Positions 48,098-57,580 of a stretch of 64,000 nt of DNA are shown here, one piece after another; position 1 is the stretch's first letter, and each line of letters starts with the position of its first letter. The position numbers and the translations under genes were made by a program. The notes beneath the pieces were generated by a model. The model worked only from the letters and a program-made list of their open reading frames with translations. It was not told where the DNA came from and searched no databases. Source of the stretch: an uncultured Lachnoclostridium sp. (GTDB lineage: Bacteria > Bacillota > Clostridia > Lachnospirales > Lachnospiraceae); assembly GCA_948330435.1 (NCBI GenBank), contig CAOJBY010000008.1:62001-126000 (forward strand), read 5' to 3'.

Positions 48098-48970
48098 CTA
48101 CTGCCTCATCTCTGTTTTGATCCAGTCTTCCGACTCTGCTAACCGTTCTCTCAATGCCATCTCGTTCTCCTGACCCACCGCCTTTTTCATCCACTCATAT
48201 TCATCCAAAAGCCCTTGTCCATGAGGTACACGATAGGCCCCCGAATCACTACCCAAGCCAATCCGTGCACCCTTTTCAAAGGCAAAACGTATACTATTCA
48301 TCTGACGATTTAAAATCTGCCTTACCTGCTCGTCCGGAAAGCGTCCACAACCCAGGAGATTTCCCGTGGGAGCCAGCGTGGGAATCCAGATGGTTTTGCT
48401 TTTTGCTAAAAGTTCCAGGGTATCACGTTCCAGATAATTGCCATGTTCCAGAGTATCGACTTCCGCCTCTATGGCTGCCCGTACAGTCTTATCTCCATTT
48501 CCATGTGCCATAACACACATACCTTCCTCATGAGCAATGTGGAGCATCCAACAAAGTTCCTCCCGTGATATTCCCTCCTCCGTGAGCACCCCAAAAGCAT
48601 CGAATTTCATGATTCCGCTGATCATAATTTTGATAAAATCAGCTTCCTCTTTTTTAGCTCTCCTCACTAACTCCACATATTCTTTCCAGTCCGAAAAAGA
48701 ATATCCCACAATTCCTCCATAATGTCCCTTTTTATGAATAGCAAAAACCGGCGTACGATAGTCAATCCCATACTCCGGTGCCAGTTTTTTTGCCCTGCGA
48801 GAGACACCCAAAGCGTCTCCTCCATCCCGAACAAATGTAATTCCCAGTTCCTTCCACTTTCTAAAGTGAGCCCGAATAACTTCTTCTTTTATCCCGTCCC
48901 TATGGAGGCTGACAGCCTCTTTATAGTTCTTCCCATCCATAATAATATGAGCATGACATTCCCCAAACAT
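48098..48970 (-). CDS. metal-dependent amidohydrolase
   Basis: Protein of 290 residues of the amidohydrolase superfamily. HAHIIMDG near the N terminus gives the first metal pair, ADFIKIMISGIMKFDAFG the bridging Lys, VMAHGNGDKTVRAAIEAEVDTLEHGNYL two His, and GARIGLGSDSGA the metal-binding Asp. It resembles imidazolonepropionase-type or prolidase-like members used on small cyclic amides; the substrate is unknown. AAGG lies immediately before the ATG, so the start is not sure. It is in line with truA. Confidence 0.85.
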   Translation of the reverse strand: MFGECHAHIIMDGKNYKEAVSLHRDGIKEEVIRAHFRKWKELGITFVRDGGDALGVSRRAKKLAPEYGIDYRTPVFAIHKKGHYGGIVGYSFSDWKEYVELVRRAKKEEADFIKIMISGIMKFDAFGVLTEEGISREELCWMLHIAHEEGMCVMAHGNGDKTVRAAIEAEVDTLEHGNYLERDTLELLAKSKTIWIPTLAPTGNLLGCGRFPDEQVRQILNRQMNSIRFAFEKGARIGLGSDSGAYRVPHGQGLLDEYEWMKKAVGQENEMALRERLAESEDWIKTEMRQ

Positions 48971-49034
48971 CCTTTTTTATCCCTCTTTTTTTCCTAGTTT
49001 AATACAAATCTTTTTTAAAAGCAATGCCGAACCG

Positions 49035-50081
49035 TTATTCCCTCATGTCATAAATTCGATGCCATTCTTTTGTAGCATCATCCCGAACACATTCGCTTCG
49101 GTTCCGGTAAAGAAATTTTACAAGTTGATAACAGTCAATCCAAATCTCTGAGGAACCCTCCTTCTGGGATTCGTCAAAAATCAATTGGATCCCAAAATGC
49201 AAGTGTACCTGATCAATGTTGTTCACATCCTCTTTGGCACTATAGCCTGTGTGTCCCATATAACCGATTACATCTCCGGCCTGTACTATGCTTCCCTCTT
49301 TCAAATCCAGTGCATATGGAAACCCCTGACGCAAATGGGCATAATAATAATAGCGTTTTTTATCAAAGCTGCGAATCCCAATACGCCAGCCTCCGTACTG
49401 GTTCCAGCCTAGGGCCTCCACATAGCCGGACTCCACGGCGATAATCGGTGTGCCAACCTGCCCCATCATATCATGCCCCAGATGCTGCCGCCGATATCCA
49501 TAACTCCTGGCCACTCCAAAATCATCATAATCACTATATGGGAAGTCTTTCGCTATTGGCAGAAAGGCTTTCAAGCCATACCTCTTTTCCCATACGAAGC
49601 TGTTTTCAGCTTCAGTTGTTTCCGCAGCAGCCTGAATCTCATACTCTCCTACCATACCGCCCAAGACAGCCGTATACGCCTCCAAATAGTAATTGTAATA
49701 CTTTAAGTTGTCCGTCAATTCTTCTATGGTCTTTCCCTTTATCAGCTCTTCGGCCGCCTCGTCTAAACAGTCATTGATCTGATTTTCATTCGAAAATTCT
49801 CCCCCAGTTTTGGCAGCCGCATATGCCAGAAGTTCAATCCAGTTTAAATGTACCTGCTCCCCATAGGTGTCCCGATCGTATTCATAAGCTTTTCCAAGTG
49901 CATCGGATGATACCTTAAAATCTACCCATTTTATAAATTCTCCCGCCTGCTCCCCTGTCTCTGCCACAGTAGTTATCAGGCAAAGTACTTCCCTGTTTTT
50001 ATAGACATAGGCGGCCGACAGACCTGCCAAAAGTAACATTTCAAAGAGGATTAATCCTCTGAAAATTTTATCATTTTTCAT
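49035..50081 (-). CDS. membrane-anchored M23 peptidase-like protein
   Basis: Protein of 348 residues with an N-terminal membrane anchor (FRGLILFEMLLLAGLSAAYVY), a helical middle region and a C-terminal LytM/M23 domain: HLGHDMMGQVGTPIIAVESGYVEALGWNQYGGWRIGI, then QAGDVIGYMGHTGYS and DQVHLHFGIQL. The HxxxD and HxH metal ligands are complete, so it may be active; SpoIIQ-like sporulation factors have a similar layout. The ATG at 50081 is preferred to a GTG at 50093. Confidence 0.82.
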   Translation of the reverse strand: MKNDKIFRGLILFEMLLLAGLSAAYVYKNREVLCLITTVAETGEQAGEFIKWVDFKVSSDALGKAYEYDRDTYGEQVHLNWIELLAYAAAKTGGEFSNENQINDCLDEAAEELIKGKTIEELTDNLKYYNYYLEAYTAVLGGMVGEYEIQAAAETTEAENSFVWEKRYGLKAFLPIAKDFPYSDYDDFGVARSYGYRRQHLGHDMMGQVGTPIIAVESGYVEALGWNQYGGWRIGIRSFDKKRYYYYAHLRQGFPYALDLKEGSIVQAGDVIGYMGHTGYSAKEDVNNIDQVHLHFGIQLIFDESQKEGSSEIWIDCYQLVKFLYRNRSECVRDDATKEWHRIYDMRE

Positions 50082-50181
50082 AAAAAATCGCACTCTTTTT
50101 CATTATTATATTTTATTCAAATAACACTGTAAAAAGACTTGAAAACCTGCAAAAAATCCCTCGAAAAAGCAATAAATTTCG

Positions 50182-50210
50182 TTGACAGCTTTTCCCTTTT
50201 ATGATAATCT
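50182..50210 (+). promoter_or_regulatory. cold-shock gene promoter
   Basis: TTGACA (50182-50187) and TAATCT (50205-50210), spacer 17. A leader of about 55 nt follows before the ATG. Confidence 0.55.
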
Positions 50211-50268
50211 ATATCCAGTCGCTGCTTTTTTCAGCAAGACACTTTTTAATATTTTCGGAGGTATCGCA

Positions 50269-50466
50269 ATGCAAGGTACAGTTAAGTGGTTCAACAATCA
50301 AAAGGGTTACGGCTTCATTTCTGACGAGCAGGGAAACGATGTGTTCGTACATTACTCCGGCATCACCATGGATGGTTTCAAGTCCCTGGAAGAAGGTCAG
50401 GCTGTTGAGTTTGACGTCGTAGACGGTGCAAAAGGACCACAGGCTACTAATGTAACACGAGTTTAA
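50269..50466 (+). CDS. cold-shock protein, CspA family
   Basis: RNA chaperone of 65 residues: MQGTVKWFNNQKGYGFISDEQ with RNP1 (KGYGFI), then VFVHYSGITMDG with RNP2 and VEFDVVDGAKGPQATNVTRV. AGGAGGT-like CGGAGG lies 7-8 bases before the ATG. The longer frame from 50182 is leader sequence. It has its own promoter and terminator. Confidence 0.95.
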   Translation: MQGTVKWFNNQKGYGFISDEQGNDVFVHYSGITMDGFKSLEEGQAVEFDVVDGAKGPQATNVTRV

Positions 50467-50554
50467 TCAGCCTAATTATCCGTCTGTGCGTCTTATTTTA
50501 TAGATCGCATTATATAAAAGATAAAAGCAACTGGTTAACGCACAATTGAAAGAA

Positions 50555-50591
50555 GTCGCTTTGACAGGAGGATCTGTCAAGGCGGCTTTTT
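50555..50591 (+). terminator. terminator after the cold-shock gene
   Basis: GTCGCTTTGACAG (50555-50567) pairs with CTGTCAAGGCGGC (50574-50586), then TTTTT. Confidence 0.75.
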
Positions 50592-50692
50592 CTTGTTATG
50601 CTTTTCTTGTATAAAGTTCTTTTCTTTTTTTCCAATTCTGCTATAATAGATTTCGTATTTTAAACATAGCAAAATGAATGAGGAGAGCTATT

Positions 50693-51703
50693 ATGGAACA
50701 TTTATACATACCTAAGAGTTATCAGTCACAACTCAGTCTGTACGATACCCAGGTTGCTATCAAAACGGTCAAAGACTTCTTCCAGCAAAGTCTGGCAGAG
50801 CAACTCTATCTTTTACGGGTATCTGCACCCCTTTTTGTCCCCCCAGAGTCAGGTCTCAATGACAATCTGAATGGTATAGAACGTCCTGTTATCTTCGGAA
50901 TCAAAGAGCAAAAAGAGCGTCCGGTGGAGATCGTCCACTCTCTTGCAAAATGGAAACGCAATGCCTTAAAGCAGTATGGCTTCCACATCGGAGAAGGGCT
51001 GTATACAGATATGAGTGCCATTCGTCGAGATGAAGATACAGATAATATCCATTCTATCTATGTAGATCAGTGGGATTGGGAAAAAATTATTCTCAAAGAG
51101 GATCGAAACATTGATTATCTGAAAGAAACCGTTCGGAAAGTATATAAAGCCTTAAAAAAGACAGAAAAATATATGTCCATCCGTTATGATTACATTGAAG
51201 AGATCCTTCCCAGGGATATTTTCTTTATTACTACCCAGGAATTAGCCGATCTGTATCCGGACAAAACTCCCAAAGAGCGAGAGGATCTGATTGCCAAAGA
51301 AAAAGGTGCTGTCTTTCTTATGGAGATTGGCGATAAACTGGCTGATGGAAAGCCCCATGACGGACGGGCACCGGACTATGATGACTGGCATCTGAATGGT
51401 GATATTATCGTATGGTATCCCGTTCTTGATCACGCACTGGAGTTGTCCTCCATGGGTATCCGTGTGGATGAAGAGGCATTAAAGCGGCAATTAAAGCTGG
51501 CCGGCTGTGAAGAACGGGCAGAACTTCCTTTCCAGAAAGCGATTCTGGAGCAGAAGCTTCCCTATACTGTGGGGGGCGGAATCGGGCAGTCCCGAATCTG
51601 TATGTTTTATCTGCGTAAGGCTCATATTGGAGAAGTACAAGTATCTATCTGGCCGGAAGATGTCCGCAAGACAGCCAAGAAGCATGGAGTTATTCTTCTG
51701 TAG
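50693..51703 (+). CDS. asnA: aspartate--ammonia ligase (asparagine synthetase A)
   Basis: Converts Asp, ammonia and ATP to Asn. It is 336 residues, normal for AsnA. MEHLYIPKSYQSQLSLYDTQVAIKTVKDFFQ, FSLAKWKRNALKQYGFHIGEGLYTDMSAIRRDE-type region, SIYVDQWDWEKII and GGGIGQSRICMFYLRKAHIGEVQ are family blocks. The extended -10 TGCTATAAT at 50639-50647 lies 46 bases before the start. GAGGAGAG precedes the ATG at 50693. No T-box leader is seen. Confidence 0.95.
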   Translation: MEHLYIPKSYQSQLSLYDTQVAIKTVKDFFQQSLAEQLYLLRVSAPLFVPPESGLNDNLNGIERPVIFGIKEQKERPVEIVHSLAKWKRNALKQYGFHIGEGLYTDMSAIRRDEDTDNIHSIYVDQWDWEKIILKEDRNIDYLKETVRKVYKALKKTEKYMSIRYDYIEEILPRDIFFITTQELADLYPDKTPKEREDLIAKEKGAVFLMEIGDKLADGKPHDGRAPDYDDWHLNGDIIVWYPVLDHALELSSMGIRVDEEALKRQLKLAGCEERAELPFQKAILEQKLPYTVGGGIGQSRICMFYLRKAHIGEVQVSIWPEDVRKTAKKHGVILL

Positions 51704-51716
51704 AATCTTCTGATAT

Positions 51717-51767
51717 CTAGTACATTATTGCATTAATTTTAAAGTAAATAATGCAATAATGTACTAG
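51717..51767. repeat. perfect 19-bp inverted repeat after asnA
   Basis: CTAGTACATTATTGCATTA (51717-51735) and its exact complement (51749-51767). AT-rich, no T-tract, so it is not a classic terminator. It lies 36 bp from another inverted repeat (51803). Confidence 0.8.
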
Positions 51768-51802
51768 CATTTGACTATTTCATACAAGCTGTCTGGTATG
51801 GA

Positions 51803-51851
51803 GGTATCACGAAATAAAACATCCGTCATTTGTGTCTTATTTCCCGACACC
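51803..51851. repeat. convergent-gene inverted repeat, copy B
   Basis: Arms GGTATCACGAAATAAAACA (51803-51821) and TGTCTTATTTCCCGACACC (51833-51851), 15 of 19 positions complementary. The second arm on the minus strand reads GGTGTCGGGAAATAAGACA, like the arms at 7281 and 63475. It lies between convergent asnA and the rRNA methyltransferase. Confidence 0.7.
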
Positions 51852-51869
51852 CCCTAGTTAATATTATAT

Positions 51870-53222
51870 CTAATTTTTTCGTAATCCTTTCGGATAATGA
51901 TTCTTCACCATCCCTCCCGCCTGCTTGCCCCAACCTATGGAATACCCATCCACAAGCATAAGCTGCCAGCCTTTTTCCCCCAATCTCTCAAAAACTCCAC
52001 CTCTTAAATATTCTTTCGCTTCCTCCACATCCAGGCTGCAGCGGCAAGATACATCCTGGGGCTTTAATGCCAGGGCTAATGCATGAGCAGGCTCAAACCG
52101 ATTCTTTTTCACGGTTCCCAAGTGAAGCCCTGGTCGTAGGATTTTTATACCCTTTAAAGGAAATGCTTCCGGTAAAAGATACAATTGATCTCCAAAGAGC
52201 ACCGGGATGCCTTCCAATTCACGGTGTAAAAATTCCTTTTTAAAGTCTTTATAAAGCTTCCATATGCTTCGCTCTACAGTCTGCATCTTCCATGAAGATT
52301 CCCTTGATGCCATTTCGCCTTCCTTTTGAAGAACTGCAACAAAATGTCCTTCCCCATTCAGACGGTGGGGCCAAAGTCGAAAAGTATCCGCTGTTTCCGG
52401 CCTGGCACCAATCCATTCCGGCCTTCCTTTGGAAAAAAGCTTATTGGCTGATACCTTTTTGAGAGAAAACTCCGGATAACTGTCTAAGAACGCACTGATG
52501 CTCCCCTCATTTTCCTCCGGTGCAAAGGTACAGGTAGAGTATATTAGAGTTCCTCCCGGACGAAGCATTCCTGCCGCTTCCTTAAGAATCTCTTCCTGTC
52601 GTCTGGCACACATGGATATATTCTCCGGACTCCATTGCAGAGCCGCCTGCTCCTCCTTTCGGAACATTCCCTCACCGGAACAGGGAGCATCCACCACAAT
52701 GCGATCAAAGAATTCTTTAAAACGCTCTGCCAGGCTTTCCGTCTTCTCATTCGTCACAATACAATTGGTAATTCCCATCCGTTCAACATTGGAAGAAAGA
52801 ATCCTCGCTCTGGTCGGATGTATCTCATTGGAAACAAGAAGCCCCTCACCTTTCATAGATACTGCCAGATGGGTTGTCTTTCCTCCCGGTGCGGCACACA
52901 GATCCAGTATACGCTCCCCGGGCTTTGCATCCGCAAGAGTTCCCACTGCCATAGCACTGGGTTCCTGTATGTAGTAAAGTCCGGCTTCATGATAGGGATG
53001 TTTTCCCGGCCGTTCTTCCTTTCCATAATAAAAACCGGCCTTTGTCCAAGGGACCTGGCATAGTTCAAAAGGACTCAGCTTCAGGAAATCTTCGAGTGTT
53101 ATCTTAAGCTCATTTACCCGGAGAGCCTGAGCTGTCTCACGATTCCAGCTCTCTAAAAACTCTTCATATTCCTCACCCAAAAACCGTTCCATCCGCTCCT
53201 TGAATTCCTGTGGCAAAGTCAT
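51870..53222 (-). CDS. rRNA cytosine-C5 methyltransferase (RsmF-like)
   Basis: Nol1/Nop2/Sun family protein of 450 residues that methylates C5 of rRNA cytosine with S-adenosylmethionine. SAM-binding LDLCAAPGGKTTHLA, motif IV DAPCSGEGMFRKE and motif VI YSTCTFAPEENE with the catalytic and release cysteines are all present. The C-terminal extension (FKKEFLHRELEGIPVLFGDQLYLLPE) is the RsmF/RsmB-tail found in Firmicutes YebU-like proteins. The exact target position is not given by sequence. The start is 53222 or 53231. Confidence 0.9.
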   Translation of the reverse strand: MTLPQEFKERMERFLGEEYEEFLESWNRETAQALRVNELKITLEDFLKLSPFELCQVPWTKAGFYYGKEERPGKHPYHEAGLYYIQEPSAMAVGTLADAKPGERILDLCAAPGGKTTHLAVSMKGEGLLVSNEIHPTRARILSSNVERMGITNCIVTNEKTESLAERFKEFFDRIVVDAPCSGEGMFRKEEQAALQWSPENISMCARRQEEILKEAAGMLRPGGTLIYSTCTFAPEENEGSISAFLDSYPEFSLKKVSANKLFSKGRPEWIGARPETADTFRLWPHRLNGEGHFVAVLQKEGEMASRESSWKMQTVERSIWKLYKDFKKEFLHRELEGIPVLFGDQLYLLPEAFPLKGIKILRPGLHLGTVKKNRFEPAHALALALKPQDVSCRCSLDVEEAKEYLRGGVFERLGEKGWQLMLVDGYSIGWGKQAGGMVKNHYPKGLRKN

Positions 53223-53321
53223 GTCAGCCATTTCCTTTCACTCATCTTTCAATCGTTGAATTTATAGTATACTTTCTGCAAGAGACAGCAGGCTTATTCA
53301 TTATCAGCCCCCAAGCTTTGG

Positions 53322-54524
53322 TTATTTTTCCTCGCACACCTGGAAAATGTAAAACTTCAGGTAATAAGATTCATCCGCCGCCCAGAGAATCGGATGATCC
53401 GGAGCCTGGGTGCGATATTCAACCTGACGCAGACGTTTATGAACACTTTTAGCTGCCTGATGAAGCGTCTGTGTAAATAACTCATAGTCCATAAAGCGGG
53501 AACAGGAACAGGTGGCCAAAAAACCGCCGTCCCTGATAAGCTTCATACCCCGCATATTAATTTCCCGATAACCTTTTACCGCATTTTTTACAGAACTGCG
53601 TGACTTCGTGAAAGCGGGTGGGTCCAAAATCACTACATCATAGCGTTCCCCTTTCTCTTCAAGTTCCGGAAGCAAATCAAAAACATCGGCACAGAGAAAC
53701 TGAACACGATCCTCTAAATGATTCAGGTCTGCATTCTTACGTGCTTGTTCTACTCCCAGTTCTGAAGCATCCACACCCAGAATCTCTCTGGCTCCGGCTA
53801 TTCCTGCATTGAGGGCAAAGGAGCCTGTGTGGGTAAAGCAGTCCAGCACTCTTGCATCTTTGCAAAGTCTCTGTATTGCCAGCCGGTTATATTTTTGATC
53901 CAGGAAAAATCCCGTCTTTTGTCCGTCTTTCACATCTACCAGATAACGGACACTATTTTCCTGAATCTCCACATTGGTATCGAAAGGTTCACCAAGAAAC
54001 CCCTTATGCCGTTCCATTCCCTCTTTCTCTCGTTCCTTTGCATCACTTCGCTCATAAACACCACGAATCATAATCCCATCCTCTGCCAGAATTTCTTTCA
54101 GAAGACAAATCAGCATCTCTTTCATCCGATCAATTCCCAGTGCCAGAGATTGAACCACCAACACATCGGAAAACTTGTCCACAATGAATCCTGGAAGGAA
54201 ATCTGCCTCTCCAAAAATCAGGCGGCAACTACCTATATCCACCGTCCGCTTCCGATAGTTCCATGCATTTTGAAGACGCATACGCAGGAATGCTTCATCT
54301 ATTTCCTGATCCTTTTTTCGTGTCATCATACGGATCCGGATTTTGGAATGGGTGTTGATGAATCCCCTTCCCAGGCAATATCCGTCAAAATCATGGACCA
54401 ATACCAAATCACCATTTGTAAAGCTTCCCATGACAGACGCTATCTCGTTGTCATAGATCCATAAACCGCCAGCCTTAAAGGCACGGCCCTCGCCTTTTTT
54501 CAAGGTTACGATTACATGCTCCAT
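53322..54524 (-). CDS. rlmI: 23S rRNA m5C1962-type methyltransferase (RlmI-like)
   Basis: Protein of 400 residues with an N-terminal PUA domain (VIVTLKKGEGRAFKAGGLWIYDNEI) and a Rossmann methyltransferase domain: VLDCFTHTGSFALNAGIAGAREILGVDASELGVEQARKNAD, then DVVILDPPAFTKSRSSVKNAVKGY (motif IV) and FLATCSCSRFMDYELF. Length and layout match RlmI. It lies downstream of nth in the same direction with a 48-base gap. Confidence 0.9.
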   Translation of the reverse strand: MEHVIVTLKKGEGRAFKAGGLWIYDNEIASVMGSFTNGDLVLVHDFDGYCLGRGFINTHSKIRIRMMTRKKDQEIDEAFLRMRLQNAWNYRKRTVDIGSCRLIFGEADFLPGFIVDKFSDVLVVQSLALGIDRMKEMLICLLKEILAEDGIMIRGVYERSDAKEREKEGMERHKGFLGEPFDTNVEIQENSVRYLVDVKDGQKTGFFLDQKYNRLAIQRLCKDARVLDCFTHTGSFALNAGIAGAREILGVDASELGVEQARKNADLNHLEDRVQFLCADVFDLLPELEEKGERYDVVILDPPAFTKSRSSVKNAVKGYREINMRGMKLIRDGGFLATCSCSRFMDYELFTQTLHQAAKSVHKRLRQVEYRTQAPDHPILWAADESYYLKFYIFQVCEEK

Positions 54525-54572
54525 CTATATCCCCTCTTCTTCTTTCCTCTTCGTACAGTGTCACCCCCGCAA

Positions 54573-55214
54573 TCAGTCTTCCACGCCATTTCTGGCACAG
54601 ATATCCTTTACGCAGCACTTGTCACAATAGGGCTTGGTCCGAGCCGTACACACGTCTCTTCCATGATACACCAGACGGTGGCAGAAGTCGCTTCCCTCCT
54701 CCGGGGGAATCAGCTTCCAGAGAGCCATTTCCACCTTTTTGGGATCCTTGCAATTGTCCACCAGGCCCATGCGGTTTGAAAGGCGAATGCAATGGGTGTC
54801 TGTCACAATGGCAGGTTTTCCAAACACATCACCCATAATGAGATTTGCACTCTTCCGTCCTACACCGGGCAGTTTTAGAAGCTCCTCGAAAGTTGTGGGG
54901 ATATTTCCCTCATACTGCTCCATAAGAACTTTCATGCAGGCACTGATATCCCTGGCCTTGCTGTGCCCCAGGCCGCATGGCTTTACAATGGCTTCAATAT
55001 CCTCCACCGGGGCTTCTGCCAGTGATTTGACATCGGGGTATTTTTTGTAGAGATCTTTTACAACTACATTTACACGGGCATCGGTACACTGGGCTGCCAA
55101 TCGGACACTGACTAGCAGCTTCCAGGCCTGGTTGTAGTCCAGGGTGCAGTCTGCGTCAGGGTATTCCTTTTTTAATCTGGCTATCAGCTCCAGGGCCAGT
55201 TTTTCTTTTGTCAT
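54573..55214 (-). CDS. nth: endonuclease III
   Basis: DNA glycosylase/AP-lyase of 213 residues for oxidised pyrimidines. HhH motif LPGVGRKSANLIMG with the catalytic Lys, and VTDTHCIRLSNRMG with the catalytic Asp. The four iron-sulfur cysteines are in CTARTKPYCDKCCVKDIC (C-x7-C-x2-C-x5-C type). Normal length. Confidence 0.96.
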   Translation of the reverse strand: MTKEKLALELIARLKKEYPDADCTLDYNQAWKLLVSVRLAAQCTDARVNVVVKDLYKKYPDVKSLAEAPVEDIEAIVKPCGLGHSKARDISACMKVLMEQYEGNIPTTFEELLKLPGVGRKSANLIMGDVFGKPAIVTDTHCIRLSNRMGLVDNCKDPKKVEMALWKLIPPEEGSDFCHRLVYHGRDVCTARTKPYCDKCCVKDICARNGVED

Positions 55215-55366
55215 AATAGTTTTCTTCCTCCTTATACTGCCATAATTCTGCTATGTATCACAATTTACTTTTAGTTCGTCTATAATCATCTGTTTCCTCC
55301 TAATTGTTTTAATTATATAATGTCATCTGGTCACTTTCCAGTAGTTTTTGAAATTTTGCAACCGTA

Positions 55367-56383
55367 TTAATATCCTTCGCAACCCGGAATATGGAAAGAC
55401 AAACTATTTAAAAAGTTCCCGGCATATGACATATATCTTGTTATTCCCATCCCTCTTTTCCAGGTCATATAAGTATGTTCCTGTGTCCCAAAAGTTTCCG
55501 GCCACAGATTATAACGCCTTTCATCTCCATCCACCGTTATAAAATTATGATATCTCTCATCTAAATCTCTTCCTTTATACAAAAATTCTATCATATTCTC
55601 TTCACTATGGTTTTCATAAAAAGTATCCTCAAATCCCTCTTCTGAGCATACCTCCCGCCAATATGCGAACGGATATCCCTCCTGGCCCGTCATTCCATTT
55701 TTCATATACTCTATGTCCGGAGGGAATGTGTCCCACTGATTCAGCATTTCTACCGTTTCATCCAGATAGGCAAACTCATAGATTTTATCATCTGTTACAT
55801 AGTAATACCCCAAAGGGAAAAAATCACAGGCATAACAGCATTTCCAATATGTAATATCATTATGCTCCTGACATTCTCCCTCCAAATCCGTCAAAAAAAT
55901 CTCATAACAATTTCCCAACTTTATTTCCGGGAGTCCTCTCACTACCAGGATTCCGGTTCCCGAAAATACTCCATCCGCATAATTTAATTCACAAAAGACT
56001 TCCATTCTCTTTTCTGTTTTATCCATTGAAAACCAAAAAGGATTCTTATGTGTAGGTGTAAAGAAATTCTCAACAGTCTGGGAAGCATGTTCGTGAAGTA
56101 AGGAGAGAGATTCCTCTGCCCGGACTCTTTCCGCTTCATCTTCCGCCATTTTTTCTAACTCCTCTGCCGCTTTTCTTTCTTCCTCTTCTGCCTTTATCTT
56201 CTCCATCATTGCTTTCCGATCTGCTTCCTCCGCTTCCCTTACCGCAGCATCCGCAAAACTCAAAAAGGCATCCTCTTTCATCTGTCCATCATAGAAATCT
56301 GCCTTGTCCATCTTCCACAAACATAAGAATACCAAAATCAGGCAAAGGCTTATTCCCCCTACTCTTCCATGTTTTTTCACCAA
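55367..56383 (-). CDS. secreted or membrane-anchored protein of unknown function
   Basis: Protein of 338 residues with a basic N terminus and one hydrophobic helix (GGISLCLILVFLCLW), followed by a charged coiled coil (EEADRKAMMEKIKAEEEERKAAEELEKMAEDEAERVRAEE) and a globular C-terminal domain with six or more cysteines (YWKCCYACDF). It is unusually rich in aromatic and acidic residues. I do not recognise a family. It is likely exported and anchored. Confidence 0.65.
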   Translation of the reverse strand: MVKKHGRVGGISLCLILVFLCLWKMDKADFYDGQMKEDAFLSFADAAVREAEEADRKAMMEKIKAEEEERKAAEELEKMAEDEAERVRAEESLSLLHEHASQTVENFFTPTHKNPFWFSMDKTEKRMEVFCELNYADGVFSGTGILVVRGLPEIKLGNCYEIFLTDLEGECQEHNDITYWKCCYACDFFPLGYYYVTDDKIYEFAYLDETVEMLNQWDTFPPDIEYMKNGMTGQEGYPFAYWREVCSEEGFEDTFYENHSEENMIEFLYKGRDLDERYHNFITVDGDERRYNLWPETFGTQEHTYMTWKRGMGITRYMSYAGNFLNSLSFHIPGCEGY

Positions 56384-56622
56384 TTGTCCCTCCCTGAACC
56401 ATACAATTCATCGAAACACACTCGGCCCATACCTCTTCCCCAAATAACAGCCCGAGTTTAAAATCAAATATATCATGCCAAAGCATCAAGCCTGCATATT
56501 TTATCCCTTTCAAACGTCAAAAATCCAAAAAACTCCCAAAAATTCAAATTTCCATACTTCCGAAATCCAAAAAACCTGCTATAATAAAGTTATTCCAACA
56601 AAATCCATCAGAGGTGATTTTT

Positions 56623-57456
56623 ATGGTAAATGCAATTTCCGGTATCAATTCCTGCTACAATATCTACCGCCCCTCCCGCATCGCCGGTTTGGCGGCAGAC
56701 CAGACAGTCCGGACACAGCAAATTAAAAATTCAGGCACGTTTTTAACGCTGCATCGGGGTGCTGACCCGGAAACTCCCATTCAGCCCATTCGCCCCGTTG
56801 TTCCCGTCAATCCGGACACGGCTACGCCTGTCATTTCATTCGCCGCACCCTCACAGGCAGAGACCTATGCCGCAGAGCAGGCTGTGCGATTCCGAATCCA
56901 ATATGCGGATTCCGCTACGCAGGCTTCCTCCGGACACATGTTGGGTACTGTCTCTCAGTTCTCGGGAAACCCTGGGCTTCCTGCAGGCATCAGCTATGAC
57001 CCTGCGGAAATGGCCGTGCGGATGCGGATTCAATACATGGATCCTGCCACAGAAGCAGGCACCTACGGCCAGGCAGTAGGCGATTCCACTCAGGCAACAG
57101 GCATCGAAAGCACCCAAAAAGCCAGTGAAGAGGGCCGCTGTGAGACCTGTGAAAAACGCAAATATCAGGATGGCTCTGATGACCCCAGTGTTTCTTTCCA
57201 GACTCCCACTCAGATTGATCCGGATACAGCCACCGCTACTGTTCGAGGACATGAGATGGAACATGTATTTCATGAACAATCCAGGGCAGAACGGGAAGAC
57301 CGCAAGGTAGTGAGCCAAAGTGTAAGCTTACATACGGATATTTGTCCGGAATGCGGCAGGGTATATGTATCAGGCGGTACAACCCGGACTGTTACAAAGG
57401 CAGATAACGATCCGGAGACTGTCCTTTCTGATAATCTCAAAAATGATAAAAAATAA
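56623..57456 (+). CDS. SprA-like putative metallopeptidase protein
   Basis: Protein of 277 residues. The N-terminal half is low-complexity with two copies of a block VRFRIQYADSATQAS / VRMRIQYMDPATEAG. CETCEKRKYQDGSDDPSVSFQTPTQI is a conserved zinc-knuckle-like element, and VRGHEMEHVFHEQS contains HEMEH, an HExxH zincin motif. Near the end CPECGRVYVSGGTT resembles the finishing block of SprA-related proteins (putative metalloproteases of Clostridia). The ATG at 56623 follows CAGAGGTG. Peptidase activity is unproven. Confidence 0.65.
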   Translation: MVNAISGINSCYNIYRPSRIAGLAADQTVRTQQIKNSGTFLTLHRGADPETPIQPIRPVVPVNPDTATPVISFAAPSQAETYAAEQAVRFRIQYADSATQASSGHMLGTVSQFSGNPGLPAGISYDPAEMAVRMRIQYMDPATEAGTYGQAVGDSTQATGIESTQKASEEGRCETCEKRKYQDGSDDPSVSFQTPTQIDPDTATATVRGHEMEHVFHEQSRAEREDRKVVSQSVSLHTDICPECGRVYVSGGTTRTVTKADNDPETVLSDNLKNDKK

Positions 57457-57487
57457 CCATGTAAAATGTAAATAAGAACTTTGGGGA

Positions 57488-57545
57488 AATAAGACAGAAG
57501 ACTTTTCTGCCAGCCGGACACTGGATGCCAGAAAAGTCTTCTGTC
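57488..57545. repeat. convergent-gene inverted repeat, copy C
   Basis: AAATAAGACAGAAGACTTTTCTG (57488-57509) with a 17-bp stem GACAGAAGACTTTTCTG (57493-57509) / complement (57529-57545). The loop holds CCAG-CCGGACA-CTGG. It shares the AAATAAGACAGAAGACTTTTC segment and CCGGACACTGGAT core with the 188-bp element at 63475, in a rearranged form. Between convergent genes. Confidence 0.75.
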
Positions 57546-57580
57546 CTACTTCCTAACAATCTGCTAATATGCAATTCGCT

